Of a stretch of 10,000 nt of DNA, positions 9,591 through 10,000 are shown piece after piece (positions within the stretch are counted from its first letter, which is position 1; each line of letters starts with the position of its first letter). Under the pieces are notes generated by a model that saw nothing but the letters and a program-made list of their open reading frames with translations, did not search any database and was not told where the DNA came from. The DNA is from Penaeus vannamei (Eukaryota > Arthropoda > Malacostraca > Decapoda > Penaeidae): the NCBI RefSeq assembly GCF_042767895.1, contig NC_091576.1:34557066-34567065 (forward strand). Reading direction: 5' to 3'. The position numbers and the translations under genes are program-made.

Positions 9591-10000
9591 ATTTTGCTCT
9601 GACGTAAATATCACCAAAGATTTCGTAAGTAATTTCGTCCACTGGCGAAAATAGTTTGTCATGGTATGACTGGTTTCATCATAATTCACCATTCACATCA
9701 GAAAATGGTGTGTGGGGTTTATAACTCCACAGTGAATGTGAAATTCTTTATTTGTTATGGCTCCAGTACTACATGATGATCATGTTATGTTGAAATGTAA
9801 GTTTGAAATCCTGTTATGTGGAACCATTAATTATCATTTGCACTTTAGCTGTACGTTTTTTGCTTGTTTGTTTTTGTTGTGTGTGTGTGTGTGTGCGGGT
9901 GCGGGCTTGTAAGATACACATATATGCGTATGCAAGTTCACATGTTTATATGCGTTTCTACATATCTGTCAGACTTACAGTTTCCCTCCCGTTGCCACAC

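Larger units (their letters stand above)
7146..10000. repeat. Right arm of the large inverted duplication (continues past the window)
   Basis: This is the mirror of 2353-5447. In one intronic stretch of about 340 bases (around 7870-8215) I count roughly eight substitutions plus a few short indels against the left arm. The 235 coding bases of exons 1-3 carry one difference. Repeat tracts differ in length and composition. The last bases still match the left arm at 2353, so no outer boundary is visible. Confidence 0.92.

Overview
This is eukaryotic nuclear DNA: split genes with GT-AG introns, a TATA/initiator promoter, a polyadenylation signal, and very abundant simple repeats. The extreme density of (CT)n, (AT)n, (TG)n and ATT/ATC tracts, with compact coding exons scattered through AT-rich introns, suggests a decapod crustacean, most likely a penaeid shrimp. 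That species call is inference. There is no bacterial-style coding; most open frames in the window are microsatellite translations or intronic noise.

One gene is present twice, in inverted orientation. Joining exons by hand gives a complete minus-strand gene (6 coding exons, 926-3786, 197 residues) for a secreted SOUL/HEBP-family heme-binding protein. The first three coding exons of a near-identical plus-strand copy lie at 8567-9289, and the rest of that copy lies beyond the right edge. Each copy also has a predicted short non-coding first exon (4964-4995 on minus, 7348-7379 on plus). It sits behind a TATA box and an arthropod-type TCAGT initiator, and is joined to the ATG exon by a roughly 1.2 kb intron. 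The two copies are therefore transcribed divergently, with starts about 2.35 kb apart.

Layout: 1-310 trinucleotide repeats; 383-396 C run; 545-685 TG/TA repeats; 725-730 poly(A) signal; 926-3786 minus-strand SOUL gene with a long CT repeat in intron 2; 3790-4963 its 5'UTR intron; 4964-5022 its first exon and promoter; 5024-5335 a C/T-rich tract; 5564-5738 (AT)n; 5830-6870 a non-duplicated, AT-rich centre with a compact promoter-like motif cluster near 6250-6330; 6973-7074 a CG/TG tract; 7255-7320 a G-rich tract; 7322-7379 promoter and first exon of the plus-strand copy; 7380-8563 its 5'UTR intron; 8567-9289 its exons 1-3; 9290-10000 its intron 3, cut by the window edge.

The main structural fact is a large inverted duplication. 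Left 2353-5447 mirrors right 7146-10000, with weaker homology continuing inward to about 5830 and 6880. Coding exons 1-3 differ by one synonymous base. Introns differ by roughly 2-3% substitutions in the stretch I compared by eye, plus repeat-length changes. This could be a real recent palindromic duplication kept similar by selection or gene conversion, or two alleles wrongly joined in assembly; the sequence alone does not decide.
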